From contig PUFA01000006.1 in assembly GCA_003508835.1 (NCBI GenBank), forward strand, positions 7,006,001-7,070,000: a stretch of 64,000 nucleotides of DNA. The letters run 5' to 3'. Position numbers and translations under genes: made by a program. The stretch is from Eonycteris spelaea (lineage: Eukaryota; Chordata; Mammalia; Chiroptera; Pteropodidae). How positions within the stretch are numbered: position 1 is the first letter of the stretch; every line of letters begins with the position of its first letter. Shown piece by piece: positions 43,621 through 53,862 of the stretch. The notes under the pieces are model-generated. The model searched no databases. It saw only the letters and a list, made by a program, of their open reading frames with translations, and was not told the origin of the DNA.

Positions 43621-43984
43621 GGAGGAGTGAACTCAGAAAGAATAATGTTACTTGAGGTGAGGAAGCCTGGCCCTGCCCCAGAATTGGAAACAGTCTTAAG
43701 CATAGATTTCAGAACTTTAGGACTAATGAATCAGAAAAAGAAACCTTCAGAGATCACAGGCTGGGCTCAGGTCCAGGAAGGCAGAGAAAAGAATGGCATT
43801 TTGGTGGGCCTGAATCTAGGAGCTCTGCCCTGACTAAAGCGGCCTCCATAAAGTGAAAGTGAGGGCTCGAAGCCAAGAGCATAAGCTTGATCTTTCCCTT
43901 CCAGGATCCTTCCTCTGAGACATGGAAAACAAAAGCAAGAAACAACAAGCATAAAAATTATACCAGGAGAGATAGTAGTAGGAG
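43621..43984. other. Unique non-coding sequence
   Basis: No gene or repeat recognised. Confidence 0.35.
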
Positions 43985-44230
43985 TAGCGAGAAGGGGTAC
44001 TTGTATAGCATTTACTAGGTGCCAGGGGCTGTTCTAAGTGCTTTACATACATAAGTTTAAGCCTGAAAATGGCCCTGTGAGGTAGGTGCTAAAACTGTAT
44101 CCATTCTATAGAGGAGGAACTTTAACACAGAAGGAATAGTAACGCGTCGAAGTTGTACAGCTATTAAGAGAAGGAGCTGAGATTCGAACTTAGGCACTCT
44201 TACTCCTCAATCCATGCTCCTCACCTCCCA
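43985..44230 (-). mobile_element. MIR SINE, near full length
   Basis: gtgccaggggctgttctaag, tgctttacatacataagttt, gtgaggtaggtgctaaaact, cagctattaagagaaggagc and gattcgaacttaggcactct cover the full element in reverse. Confidence 0.95.
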
Positions 44231-44735
44231 GGAAGGAGCACCAACTGGGGCCAGCGCTGTCTGGAGATAGGAATCCAGGCCCAGGCTCAAGCAGAGACAC
44301 CACATAAGACCAGTGAGAATTTCAGAACACTATGTGCCTGGGTGTATATAAGGCTGACTTTGATGGCTGTCTAGATTTGCCTATAAATCTTTCAAGCTCT
44401 GGCTTAGTTTTCTTGAGCAATTGTCTCTGAATTTCTGGCTTACTTCATGCAGGGTTTCTATAGTGGCAAAGAGTGGGTGGAGTCAGTAATTGGGATTTAC
44501 TAAGGAAGAGAGCTGATGGAATGTGAGATGGCGGATTAAGAAAGACACCGATATGTTCTGAGAACAAAACTTCAGAACTGAGCAAATCAAGGTCTTTGGG
44601 GTGAAGAAATAGTCTAGGCTGGGTCAAAGCTCGGGAATAGCAGAACAGGGAGAGAGGGTGGACTTGACTATGTATGGAAACATTCCTTGCCAATCGTTCT
44701 CCTGTAGCGAGAATCTAGGAAGTCCTGTTGCTACC
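44231..44735. other. Unique non-coding sequence
   Basis: No gene or repeat recognised. Confidence 0.35.
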
Positions 44736-45170
44736 TGTATCAGTTCATTTTTGCTGTGTAACAAACCATCCTGGCACTTAGTGGCAGTGGGACAGTTTTT
44801 TGATCTGGGCTCACTTCGCTGATCTCAGCTTAGTCACTTATGTATTAACTGGGCCTGGATGGATTCAAATGGCCTCACACACATGTCTGATGGTTACATA
44901 GCTGTTGGTTGGGGTGATGAAGGTGACCGAACCATGTGTCTCTCATCTCCCAATAGACTAGCCTGTGCTTCTTCAGTTGAAGGAATCCAAGAACAGCGTG
45001 AGGTAACATTCAAGGAGCAAGCACTTTTCCAGTTTCTGCTTGTGACATGTTTCCTATACTGTCTTACTGGTGAAAATAAGTCACATGGTCAATTCTAGCG
45101 TTAGTGTGCAAGGGGCATGGATCCAGGGAGGCAAATTGGGCCATGACTTCTCATTGTTTCAGTATCTACA
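44736..45170 (-). mobile_element. MLT1-type solo LTR
   Basis: It starts TGTATCAGTTCATTTTTGC, then ctgtgtaacaaaccatcctg, cacttagtggcagtggg, ctcagcttagtcacttatg, and ends about ATCTACA. It has the TG...CA form. Reverse orientation; no internal region. Confidence 0.8.
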
Positions 45171-45214
45171 TCTGCGGTAGAGGTTGTGCACTGAAGAAGG
45201 GCCTCTTTTCAACC

Positions 45215-45410
45215 ATCCCTCAAGAGCTTTGGATCCAGGAGATATGGGTGGAAGTCCTGGCTTTACTCCTAAATGTCTTGGGATAGGTAACCTCAGTTTC
45301 TCTGCCTGTAGACTGGGTGGCAGGGTTATTGTAAAGATCAAATGAGGTGATGCTTGTGGAAGTCCTTTGGGAGCTGTAAAACCCTGTACAAATGTCGGTT
45401 GCTACTTTTC
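45215..45410 (+). mobile_element. MIR SINE
   Basis: ggaagtcctggctttactcc, ttgggataggtaacctcagt, ttctctgcctgtagactggg and aaagatcaaatgaggtgatg are MIR. Confidence 0.85.
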
Positions 45411-46227
45411 TTCCCCACTAGCAACGTAGGTGGGCCTTATTAATTCCTCGCCTGGGAATTATCCACTTTGTGGCAAAACCTCCACCCCCAGGATGACTTC
45501 GCCTGGCTCCCCACCCACTTCTGGAGCAGCCCCGCTCATCACCAGTGTGTTCGGGGAATGCAAAATCACTTTCATATTGGCTAGAGACAAGCATAATTAG
45601 GAAGGTAAATCTGCTGAAAAAAAAATCATATTATGCAAATGTGATTAGCAATGACTTTTGGGTTCTTTGTTATTTGAGAGTTTCTATTCCTTGAAATGAA
45701 TGTGGAGAGTTGGCTGCTGTGTTCCCTGGGGTGACTCTTAGTAGGAGCTCGTGAGCACAGAAGTGGGGAGAGGGGCTTGCAGCCCTGGGCATTGGGAAGG
45801 GAGCATCTCTGTCAGACCTCTGGGGAGAGTCTGGGGTCCTCATTCAGGTCCTGATCTGATACCTGTAAAGGAGCTCCAGGGAGCAGACCCTCACTGGTGA
45901 CAAGGCACCCCAGGAGGAGAGGGGGCTCTTCTTCTAGGCGAGAGCTGAACTTAAAGAAGAATGAGCTGGTTCTTACAGTGGGACTGCCCCTGTTGGGAGT
46001 TTGGCAAGGTCACCATAGTTTGAGGGTGTGGCTCTGCCTGTGTGGGCCACCAGGATATAGGTGGTCAGAGCCTGAGGGCGGCCTCATGCCTGCTGGGGCC
46101 TAGTGTATGAATTGACAGCAGAGATGTTCCTTCCCAGTATTGGACCAAAATGTGCTCTGCCAATTCAGGTGTCTGCTGGACATGAGATTGTCACACATTC
46201 TGGCTTTTGGAGCTCCTTTTATAAAGG
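45411..46227. other. Unique sequence
   Basis: Holds the octamer block at 45590-45710 (separate entry). No gene recognised. Confidence 0.35.
45590..45710. promoter_or_regulatory. Unique block with POU octamer
   Basis: agacaagcataattaggaag and an exact octamer ATGCAAAT (45633-45640) followed by gtgattagcaatgac. No repeat signature. Possible POU/homeodomain enhancer; inference. Confidence 0.3.
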
Positions 46228-46356
<129 letters not shown>

Positions 46357-46364
46357 CAGGCCAC

Positions 46365-46600
46365 CTACTTAGTGAGTGCTTATTAAGTTCAAGATGCTGT
46401 GCTAAGTGTTTTATGTAATTACCTCATTTAACTTTCCTCATCATTACGTTAGGTGGGCACTATTATCATCCCTGTTTAGATTAAGAAACTGAGGCACAGA
46501 GTGGTTAAGCAATTTTCTTAAGGTCTCTCTGTCAGTAGCAGAGTTGGGATTTGAATTCAAGTCTTATCTCTCTGGCTCACTATTGCACTGCTACACAGTT
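46365..46600 (-). mobile_element. MIR SINE, near full length
   Basis: tgctgtgctaagtgttttat, aattacctcatttaactttc, aagaaactgaggcacagag and gagttgggatttgaattcaa are reverse MIR. Confidence 0.95.
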
Positions 46601-46604
46601 ATCC

Positions 46605-47080
46605 TCTAACACAAACTATTGTTGGGCTCTCCATTGCCTACAAATGACATCAAAATCCCTGATAGCATCCAAGGCCTGCCATGATCTGGCCTCCACCTTC
46701 TCCAGCCCATGTCCCCTGATGTCCCTCACAGTATACCCCATATCAATCTGTCTTTCCTAATACTGGGCTCCCTATGTCTGCAATGCCTTCCCCCGTCCCC
46801 CTGGGACAACACTAAGCTGTGTCCCATGCTGCCTGCCATCTTTGCTGGCTCCCAGAGCAGTGTGGCTCCTCCTTTCCATATTCTCCCAGTGCTCTGTCCA
46901 TTTCCCTGTTATGGCCCAGATTGCACTGTGGTTATTGGTTTACACACCTGGCTCACAATTGGTTTTAGCTCCTCAAAGGCAGGAATGCAAGCTTATTTAT
47001 TGCTGAAGCCCCAGCCCAGCAGAGTGCCCGGCACATAGTAGGCACTCAATTCTTGTTGACTGAATTGAATTTCCTCACAA
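46605..47080 (+). mobile_element. L2 3' end, near complete
   Basis: gggctctccattgcctacaa, ccaaggcctgccatgatctg, gcctccaccttctccagccc, gtctgcaatgccttccccc, ctcctcaaaggcaggaatgc and ccggcacatagtaggcactc are in L2 order. Confidence 0.95.
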
Positions 47081-47379
47081 GTCATGGAATTGATTTGATT
47101 TAGAAATGACATTGCATCCAGAGAATTGATTTTTGCTTCCTAAAATGGTGTTATGACACAATTCACCTCCTCGTTGGCTGCTCTTTTTGCAGAAAACAAA
47201 ACTTCTGTGTCTGGATGGAACTGAGCTTTCAGACTGTGTGTGTGTGGGGGGGGGGCGGGGTGGGAGGGTGGGGGAGGGCAGGAGGCCCTGAAATGGAGTG
47301 GACTTTGCTTTTCTCCAGGAAAGTTGTGTGACAGCCAAGGTACCCCATCATGTCATGGAAATAAAAGAGTAGGGACCAC
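47081..47379. other. Unique sequence with G-rich run
   Basis: No gene recognised. The G-rich run is listed separately. Confidence 0.35.
47236..47285 (+). repeat. TG repeat joined to a G-rich, G-quadruplex-type run
   Basis: A short TG run leads into G-runs of 10, 4, 3, 3, 5 and 3 within about 33 bp (47246-47278), separated by one base each. This satisfies the usual G-quadruplex pattern on the + strand. Confidence 0.85.
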
Positions 47380-47620
47380 TGTATTACTTTCCACAATCTG
47401 CCAGAGGCTAAAAGTAGCCTTCTTTCCTCCTGGCTGACAAATAGAGGAAATAAATTATCCAGGCACTAAAAGTTGCATTAAGCAAATAAACATTTCGACA
47501 AGAATTATATGTGACATTCAAGAGAAAGCAAATAAACCCTAAGTTATGGCTACCTGTCAACGCTCCAGGAGAATTAAGTAACTAAAAATCGTTAGTAGTG
47601 TCTGCAACAGCCTCTTAAAG
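47380..47620. promoter_or_regulatory. Unique block with repeated FOX-type motif
   Basis: The 11-mer AGCAAATAAAC occurs twice, at 47481-47491 and 47527-47537, each with a forkhead ATAAAC core, in AT-rich non-repeat sequence with gaattaagtaactaaaaatc nearby. Candidate enhancer; inference. Confidence 0.35.
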
Positions 47621-48069
47621 CTTCCCTGGCTCCTGTCACCTACAGCAGGGGCTCAGAGAGAGACCGACTGTTCCCTGCATGTGTCTCTAGAGAAATTCTC
47701 AGATTCCTCAGACCTCAGATCTGGGGGAACCTCAGAAAGTCTCCAGGCCAGGGCTTTCAAACACTGTCCCGTGGAACACGAGCACTGCAGAAGCACGGCA
47801 GAGAGGGGCAGCCCAGGAGGCAGGGTGCCCTTCCCCGTCCAAGCCCAACGGGATGCTCCTCCTTGATCTGGATTATATTGATTAGGGGTTCCAGGAAGGT
47901 TCTAGTACTAAGTGACTTAAAAACCATTGTCCCGGAGCAAACAAACACTTGATAGACTGTTAGGACACTTAGGTAAATAATTTTCAGCCTCATCTGAATA
48001 CCCTGGCGACAGGGAACTCATTCCAGAATTTTCAGTCAGACCCAGTTTTCTCTGTCCTCCTTTGCATGA
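47621..48069. other. Unique non-coding sequence
   Basis: No gene or repeat recognised. Confidence 0.35.
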
Positions 48070-48183
48070 GATTCCCATCCAAGGACTCTAGAGTCAGAGG
48101 CTTGAGTTCGAATTAAGACTCTGCCACTTCTCACTGTTTAACTCTGAATAGTTCCTGGCACCCTCTCTGTCCCGTTTCCTCTC
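48070..48183 (+). mobile_element. MIR SINE, left part (split by LTR)
   Basis: ggactctagagtcagaggct, tgagttcgaattaagactct and gccacttctcactgtttaac are the MIR head and core. Confidence 0.85.
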
Positions 48184-48648
48184 TGTGTTCGTTTCCTTTG
48201 GATGCTGTAATAAATTACCGCACCCTTTGAGGCTTAAAACAACATGAATTTGTTATCTTACAGCTCTGGAGGTGAGCTGTTCAAAATGGGTGTCAAGGAA
48301 TTAAGTGGTTTCAGTGCCACATCACTCCTGGAGGCTCCAGGGAGAACCCTTGCCTTTCTAGAGGCCACCTGCATCCCCTGGCTAGTGGCACTTCCCTCCA
48401 TCTTCAAAGCCCTTTAGCCTTCTGCCATCGTCACATCTCCTCTGACTCTGATCCTCCTGCCTCCCTCTTAGAAGGGCCCTGTGATTATACTAGGCCCACC
48501 CAGGAATCAGGATAATCCCTTCATCTCAGGATCCTTAAAGAAAATACACCTGCAAAGTCTCTTTCGCCACGTAAGGTGACGTAGTCACAGGTTCGGGGTG
48601 GGGGTTGGGAGGTGGGCATCCTTGAGGGTCATTGTTCTGCCCACCACA
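48184..48648 (-). mobile_element. MLT1-type solo LTR inserted in a MIR
   Basis: It starts TGTGTTCGTTTCCTTTGG, with ttgaggcttaaaacaacatg, ttgttatcttacagctctgg, ctccatcttcaaagcccttt, and ends ttgttctgcccaccaca (TG...CA). About 465 bp. Reverse orientation. Confidence 0.92.
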
Positions 48649-48765
48649 TAGTGGCGGTACCTATCACAGAGGGTTGCGTGGAAGGTGAAATAGGGAAACG
48701 CATGTCAAATGCTTCACACAGAACCCAGCACACGGCTGGGGCTCGGTTTAAGTATAAGTCAAATA
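48649..48765 (+). mobile_element. MIR SINE, right part
   Basis: tcacagagggttgcgtggaa, acgcatgtcaaatgcttcac and agaacccagcacacggctgg resume MIR after the LTR. Confidence 0.8.
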
Positions 48766-48879
48766 AGCATCCTGAGTGTGACTTCTCTGAATGTGCCCAC
48801 CTCCACCTTGCTCTCTTCCAGCTCAAGGACAGGATGAACCACACCCTGGAGTTTAGATGACCAAGGCCTTATAGGACCT

Positions 48880-49330
48880 GCTTAGGAGTATGGCCTTGGA
48901 CCTGTGGCTGTAGGAAGCCCTTGGGACTGTTTAAGCTGGGGAGGGCCACAGGTTTGCTGTTTAGAAGGACCTTGCTGATCACAGGTGGAGACGAAACAAG
49001 TGCTAAGAGGACAGGATGGAGGCTATGCCTTGGTCCAGGTGTGATGAGCAGGCTTGGACAAAGGCGGAGGGAGCAGTGGCTGGATCCAAGAGCAATTTAG
49101 GAGGTGGGGTTGGGAGGACTTGATTGGATGGATGTATGGGGTAGGCAAAGAAAGATCTAGGGTGGCTCCCAGGTTCTGGCTTTACTACTGGGGATGTGTT
49201 GACATTGTTCACTGAAGATGGGGTACAGGGAGATGGAGTGTGAGAGGATGGTAAGTTCAGGTTGGGGCCTGTGGGGTTGGAAAGGCCAGTGGGCCGCCCT
49301 GGGCAGGAGGTCAGAGAGGGAGTTGGATAA
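48880..49330 (-). mobile_element. L2, more 5' part of the 3' region
   Basis: ttggtccaggtgtgatgagc, gacttgattggatggatgta, aagatctagggtggctccca and ggttctggctttactactgg match reverse L2 upstream of the usual 3' end, so this copy is longer than most here. Confidence 0.75.
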
Positions 49331-49639
49331 ATGGGTCTGGAGCTTGAGAGAGAAAACGGACCTAGAGTTGGCACTTTGAGAGCGCGTTCTCAGTTTAGAG
49401 GTGGTAACGGAGGGTTGGTGGGGGGTCAGATCACTATAGAATGCGAAAGAGCAGAATAGAGGATGGACATCAGGAAGCCACAGTGTTTGTGAGACTAAAG
49501 AGTGGTCAACGGCAGAGGCTGGGGGAGGTCAAAGAATGCAAGCCCCCCACATTCATTCCCACGCAGCCGGACCTGCCAGAGGTATCTCCCCACAGCTGTA
49601 CACCTGGGACCACATTCTGGGTAGCAGTAGTAATCCTTC
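49331..49639. other. Unique non-coding sequence
   Basis: Possibly more decayed L2; no gene is recognised. Confidence 0.3.
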
Positions 49640-49860
49640 CTGTGTGTGTGGCACTTGCCAGCTCAATCAGCAACATCACATTATCTTGTTTAATCTGCAT
49701 AACCAGCCTGACCCAGAGCAATTTTCCTTTTAATTTTAAAGATGAGGATATTGGCACTCCAAGAGGCTCAAGACTTGCTCGAGGCCCATAGCTCGTAGGG
49801 TTCTGAGCAGGAATTTGAACCCACATCTCCTCACTGCCAGGAATCCAAAGCGTTCCCACA
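49640..49860 (-). mobile_element. MIR SINE
   Basis: atcttgtttaatctgcataa, aaagatgaggatattggcac, cttgctcgaggcccatagct and aggaatttgaacccacatct are reverse MIR. Confidence 0.85.
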
Positions 49861-50259
49861 GACCTCGTGACTCAGACGTACACAGGTCTGTGCAGCCGGC
49901 CGGCATTCCACAGCTAAGTTTTAGATGAGGCAGGGACTTAGCTTTGCTTTCAGACTGAAAAGAAAGGCCCCAGCGCTGAGCATCCCTTGGGAATTCAGGT
50001 CGCAGGTGGGAAGGCCCATGGGGAGCAAGGGTATCTTCAGAGCCTAGAGACTTATAGGGATGGGGATGGCATTTTCAGCTCTAAGACCCTTTTCCTTCTC
50101 AGAGGGAAGAAATGTCTCACATTTCTCAATCTTAGACATCTCATCGAAGACTCTCCCATTAGGAGTCGACAGTGAAAACCGGTTTAGGAACCTTAAGGTG
50201 GGATCTCAAGGCAAGGGCCCTAGGCAGGGCTGGTCTGCAGACTTCCAGAATCTCATAAC
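49861..50259. other. Unique non-coding sequence
   Basis: No gene or repeat recognised. Confidence 0.35.
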
Positions 50260-50480
50260 AACTTAGAGTGATATGGCTCCTAGTACGTGCTGAGCTCTGC
50301 TGTGAGTGTTTCACATAGAGGAATTCATTGAATCCCCACTACAGCCATGTAAGGGAGGCTCTGGTTTTATCCCCATTTTACAGATGAGGAAACTGAGGCC
50401 CAGAGAGGTTGCCCAAGGTCATAGAGAGCTAGGATTCCAGCTTGGGCAGAGTTTATGCTCCCCACCGTTGTGCTCTACGG
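50260..50480 (-). mobile_element. MIR SINE, well kept
   Basis: tagtacgtgctgagctctgc, ccactacagccatgtaaggg, gatgaggaaactgaggccca and gttgcccaaggtcatagaga are reverse MIR. Confidence 0.95.
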
Positions 50481-50729
50481 CTTCTCTGTGACAAGGAGGA
50501 GGGCAAACGTGTGTGAAAGGGCCCAGGTGTGCTGGTCTCTGGGTCCCTCCGCTCACCCCCGAGGTGATAGGCGCAGGGAGGGGAGGCAGAGCTGACCCAG
50601 CGTGGGCTTTCCTTGCCTTCACTGGGTTCCTCTTGGGACAGTGGTGGAGAGGTGATAGGAGGGTGGGCCAGAGTTGGGCTGAGCTGCTGTTCCCTCCAGG
50701 ACAAGAGGAGTCAACCCTGCATTTGTTAT
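50481..50729. other. Unique sequence
   Basis: Nothing recognised. Confidence 0.3.
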
Positions 50730-50870
50730 AAACAGACGGGTCTGGGTTTGAGTCTCAGCTCTGTGAGACCTTCTGACCCTGGGCAGGCTCCTCAACCTCT
50801 CTGAGCTTGAATTTCTTTACTTACAAAGCAAAACCTGGTAATTCCTTCCTCCTAGGGCGGTAGTGGTGGT
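50730..50870 (+). mobile_element. MIR SINE fragment
   Basis: ggtttgagtctcagctctgt, ccctgggcaggctcctcaac and ctctctgagcttgaatttct are MIR. Confidence 0.85.
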
Positions 50871-50924
50871 TGGTGGTGGTGGCTTTTCCCTTCCAAGTTC
50901 TCCTTCTTCATTGCTATCATCCCA

Positions 50925-51125
50925 GCCAGCAAGCACGGCTACCTTCAGGCCAGGACCTCTTCTAGGTGCTTTGCATCACACCTTTAACCCTCACAGATGT
51001 CCTGCAACGTAGTCATTATGAACCCCACAACAGAGGAAGACACTGGGGCCCAGATAGGCCAAGTAAGTTTCCTGAAGCTGTTCAGCTTTTAAGTCAGAGT
51101 TAAGTCTGGATGAGAGACGAGCTGC
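50925..51125 (-). mobile_element. MIR SINE
   Basis: cttctaggtgctttgcatca, taaccctcacagatgtcctg and gaagacactggggcccagat are reverse MIR. The two neighbouring MIRs face each other. Confidence 0.85.
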
Positions 51126-51639
51126 TCCACTGCACCAGCTCCCACCCACAGCCTGGGGACCCAGCCTGGCACACAGCGGCCACCCAGCACACACAGGTTT
51201 CCCTTCTCTTCTGCTCAGTATTCCCTTGGCAGAGGATTCTTGCCTTCTCAGAATCCTCCCTGCCAAGATCCACAGGTTTCCATTGTGACTTAAAGACCCC
51301 AGTAAGCACAAAGATGGGATCTGCTTGCCTCCCCCACCTGCAGCCCATTGAGCAACCACGAGATCCCCTTCCCACATCTTTAACTCCCAGTGAATTCAGG
51401 GATCTAAATTTAGGTCCTGTGCTCTGTTAACTCTGTGAATAATGCTAATTAGCATAACAATTCTTCCTGCAATTAAGTTGGGGAGGGGGGGTGAGGAGGT
51501 GGTACTTGGTCCAAGAGGAAATTACATAGGAGGCCTCTCTTATTGCTAGTTTTCAGAGGCCTCGCTTGAGGTGTCTCCTTGGCATGGTTCTCTCCTTGGA
51601 TGGCTGGATCCAGAAAAATGCCTATTTGGGGCGGAGGGA
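51126..51639. other. Unique sequence with a POU-type palindrome
   Basis: The 14-bp perfect palindrome ATGCTAATTAGCAT at 51442-51455 is built from two overlapping octamer-like ATGCTAAT sites around a TAATTA core. The rest is unique; no gene is seen. Confidence 0.4.
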
Positions 51640-51940
51640 GGGAGTGTCTGTCTTTAACCTTATTGTGATGTGTTATTGGTGCATGTATTAAAGTGCAGCT
51701 TGGGAGACATGCATGGCAATAAATTAGTTTTAAGCAAGCTGTCACCTGCTCTGAAAGGTGTGAAAAAATTATGACTTCATTGTCCTGGAAACCACAAATA
51801 GCACTTCCTCCCTGAAGTAAACACATAAGTTTGGGCAAAGAAGTTGAAATGAAGTTATATTCGGAATTTAGATTGATTATTTTAGGGATATTTGCCAATT
51901 CTCTTGCTTGACCCATCAATGCCAAGTTCCTTGCTCGTGG
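51640..51940. promoter_or_regulatory. Candidate enhancer with T-box, RUNX, ETS and FOX motifs
   Basis: Within 68 bp lie T-box AGGTGTGA (51756-51763), RUNX AACCACA (51790-51796), ETS-type ACTTCC (51803-51808) and FOX GTAAACA (51817-51823), flanked by AT-rich homeodomain-type cores (ataaattagttttaagc). No repeat signature. A 252-codon minus-strand open frame crosses it, but its codon pattern shows no domain. Confidence 0.4.
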
Positions 51941-52409
51941 GTCAGGATAACCCTCTGGTCCAGAAGCCACCAGTTGGGCCTCAGACTCCTCTTCCTGCTT
52001 CTGTCCCTCCCTGGGCCATGTCATGAAGTCTGATGCCTCCACTGGCTGTGACCAGGTGGGGAAGCCAGGACTCCTAAGCTTGGGGGAGATTGTGGAGATG
52101 TGAGAGAGGCTGCACAAGGCTTCCTTCTGACAATCCTTCAGGTATTTACAGATGGCTCTCGTGAGCAGACACTCCACTCCCTGGTTTTCTTGAATGCTTT
52201 CTTGGCACGTATTTTTAGAATTAACCTTCACTCACAATTCTCTCTTCTGGGCATTCTTTCTGTGTAGTATAGAATAGAGAGGGGCTGTCTCCTCCATTGC
52301 TCTGGTCACAATACCTCTATTGATGCAGCCTAACTAAGGTCACATTTTTAAAAGAGCCATACAACTCTCTTGGCTCACATGGAGCTCGTGGACAGTTTGA
52401 ACTATGATG
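51941..52409. other. Unique non-coding sequence
   Basis: No gene or repeat recognised. Confidence 0.35.
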
Positions 52410-52675
52410 AAAGGATCCATCCATTCATTTATTCATTCACTCATTCCCTATTTGAGTGAGGTATTTTGCTAGCCTCTGGGGATATGAGTGAGAGAAGGAT
52501 CAGACCTAAGCCCAACCTCACGGGAAGGCACAGACTAGCTGGGGAGAGAGAACAGAACTGGGATCCAGTATGAGAGGCACTAGGAGGGAGCCATGTGTGA
52601 AGGGATGTCTGGGAAGTCTTTGCCTAGGACGTGAGAGGTGATCTGGGCCTTGAAGGGTGTGTAGGACTTTGTCAG
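52410..52675 (-). mobile_element. L2 3' end
   Basis: ccattcatttattcattcac, gcctctggggatatgagtga, agactagctggggagagaga and gatctgggccttgaagggtg are reverse L2. Confidence 0.85.
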
Positions 52676-53149
52676 TCACGTTGATAAGTACTTTGCCAAT
52701 TCGGGTCCCTCCAACTACTGTGCCTGAGAATCTGATATTTGAATGTAGGGACAGGTTGTTAAATTGAGCCTAATGAAGGGGCCATCTGGGTGCTGGACCA
52801 TCAGTGGTGAGCCTGGGATGTGCCATTTAGATAAATGAGCTTCCTGTCTTGTTTTGGGTTATTTGTGGAATTGACCCAGGTGCTTTAATATGTCCTCACT
52901 TGTGTCACTTAGGAACACTGTAAGCAGGAGAGGGCCAGTCTGAGAATCTTTAACGAATTCTTTTGATGGCCCAATTGTACACATTTAACCCGACCACTTT
53001 CATCCCATATGGTTTCCCACCTGTCCCCTCACCAGGGCTTACCAAAGTCCCCCTTTTGCTTCCTGCCCTGACACTCTCTCCCTGCCGATGCTTACCTAGC
53101 TGTTCTCAGTGCCCCAGAGCTCGTTGATGGTATGTGTTGACTGCGTTCT
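52676..53149. other. Unique non-coding sequence
   Basis: No gene or repeat recognised. Confidence 0.35.
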
Positions 53150-53290
53150 CCTTCCTAAGCCATTCATTAAGTGTCTGCAGGACACGGAAGTGTTGTTCAG
53201 TTTGTTTAGTTTGTTAACTGAGGCTTTAGAAGTTTAAGTCATTAAGCCAGGGTTCCAGGGTTGGGAAGTAGCAAAGCTGGGAGTTGGTGC
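53150..53290 (-). mobile_element. MIR-like fragment
   Basis: gttaactgaggctttagaag, aagtcattaagccagggttc and gtagcaaagctgggagttgg resemble reverse MIR. Confidence 0.5.
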
Positions 53291-53394
53291 TATATCCCGT
53301 CCATGCTTTCCTTCTCCTGGGGGAAAAGCCCTTGGACAGCGATTTCAAGTTACCTAATCAGTGCCGTGGCTTTCATTTCTGGACATCAGTGGGG

Positions 53395-53540
53395 ACTCGT
53401 GGCCTGACCAGTGGTTGACAGGTGGTCTAACCCATATTCTCACCCAGATGACCTGCCAAGAGGCCTGGCACATGACCTCGTATTTGATTGACACTTGGTC
53501 TGACCCATATCCTGCTAAGTGGCCTAACATGTGGACAAAC
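53395..53540. repeat. Degenerate direct repeat, about 60-73 bp spacing
   Basis: TTGACA-GTGGTCTAACCCATATTCT at 53415-53440 recurs at 53488-53513 with 22 of 26 positions matching. A ggcctgacca-type block recurs at about 53401, 53462 and 53521. An old, short local duplication. Confidence 0.6.
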
Positions 53541-53714
53541 AGACGCAAAAGCTGAAGTCTAGCCCATCCCAGAGCCCTGAGGTGTCTGGTCATCACTACT
53601 CTTTGGAGCTTAATCCAGGGCACAGGCAGGCAGATGGTCTGTCACTGAGAGGCAAGACTGTCCCTCCTTGCAAGAACTAAGCCCACGAGGACCCGCTGGG
53701 CAGATGGGACGGTG

Positions 53715-53862
53715 CTTACACGCACACACACACGAACATGCTCATACACACTTCCACACATACGCACACACGACACACTCAGGCGCACACACAAACATGC
53801 ACATGCTCTCACACACACCCACATGCACATGAACGCGTGCGCACACACACACACACACGAGG
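53715..53862. repeat. Degenerate CA-rich repeat
   Basis: CA/CACG/CATG units for about 145 bp, ending in an alternating purine-pyrimidine run gcgtgcgcacacacacacac (53834-53853) with Z-DNA potential. Confidence 0.9.

Noticed and set aside
51473..52231. 252-codon open frame on the minus strand
   Set aside because: It is the longest frame outside low-complexity sequence and slightly longer than expected by chance, but it has no recognisable domain, signal or motif, crosses the T-box/RUNX motif block, and has no promoter-like or splice context. Cross-species dN/dS would settle it.
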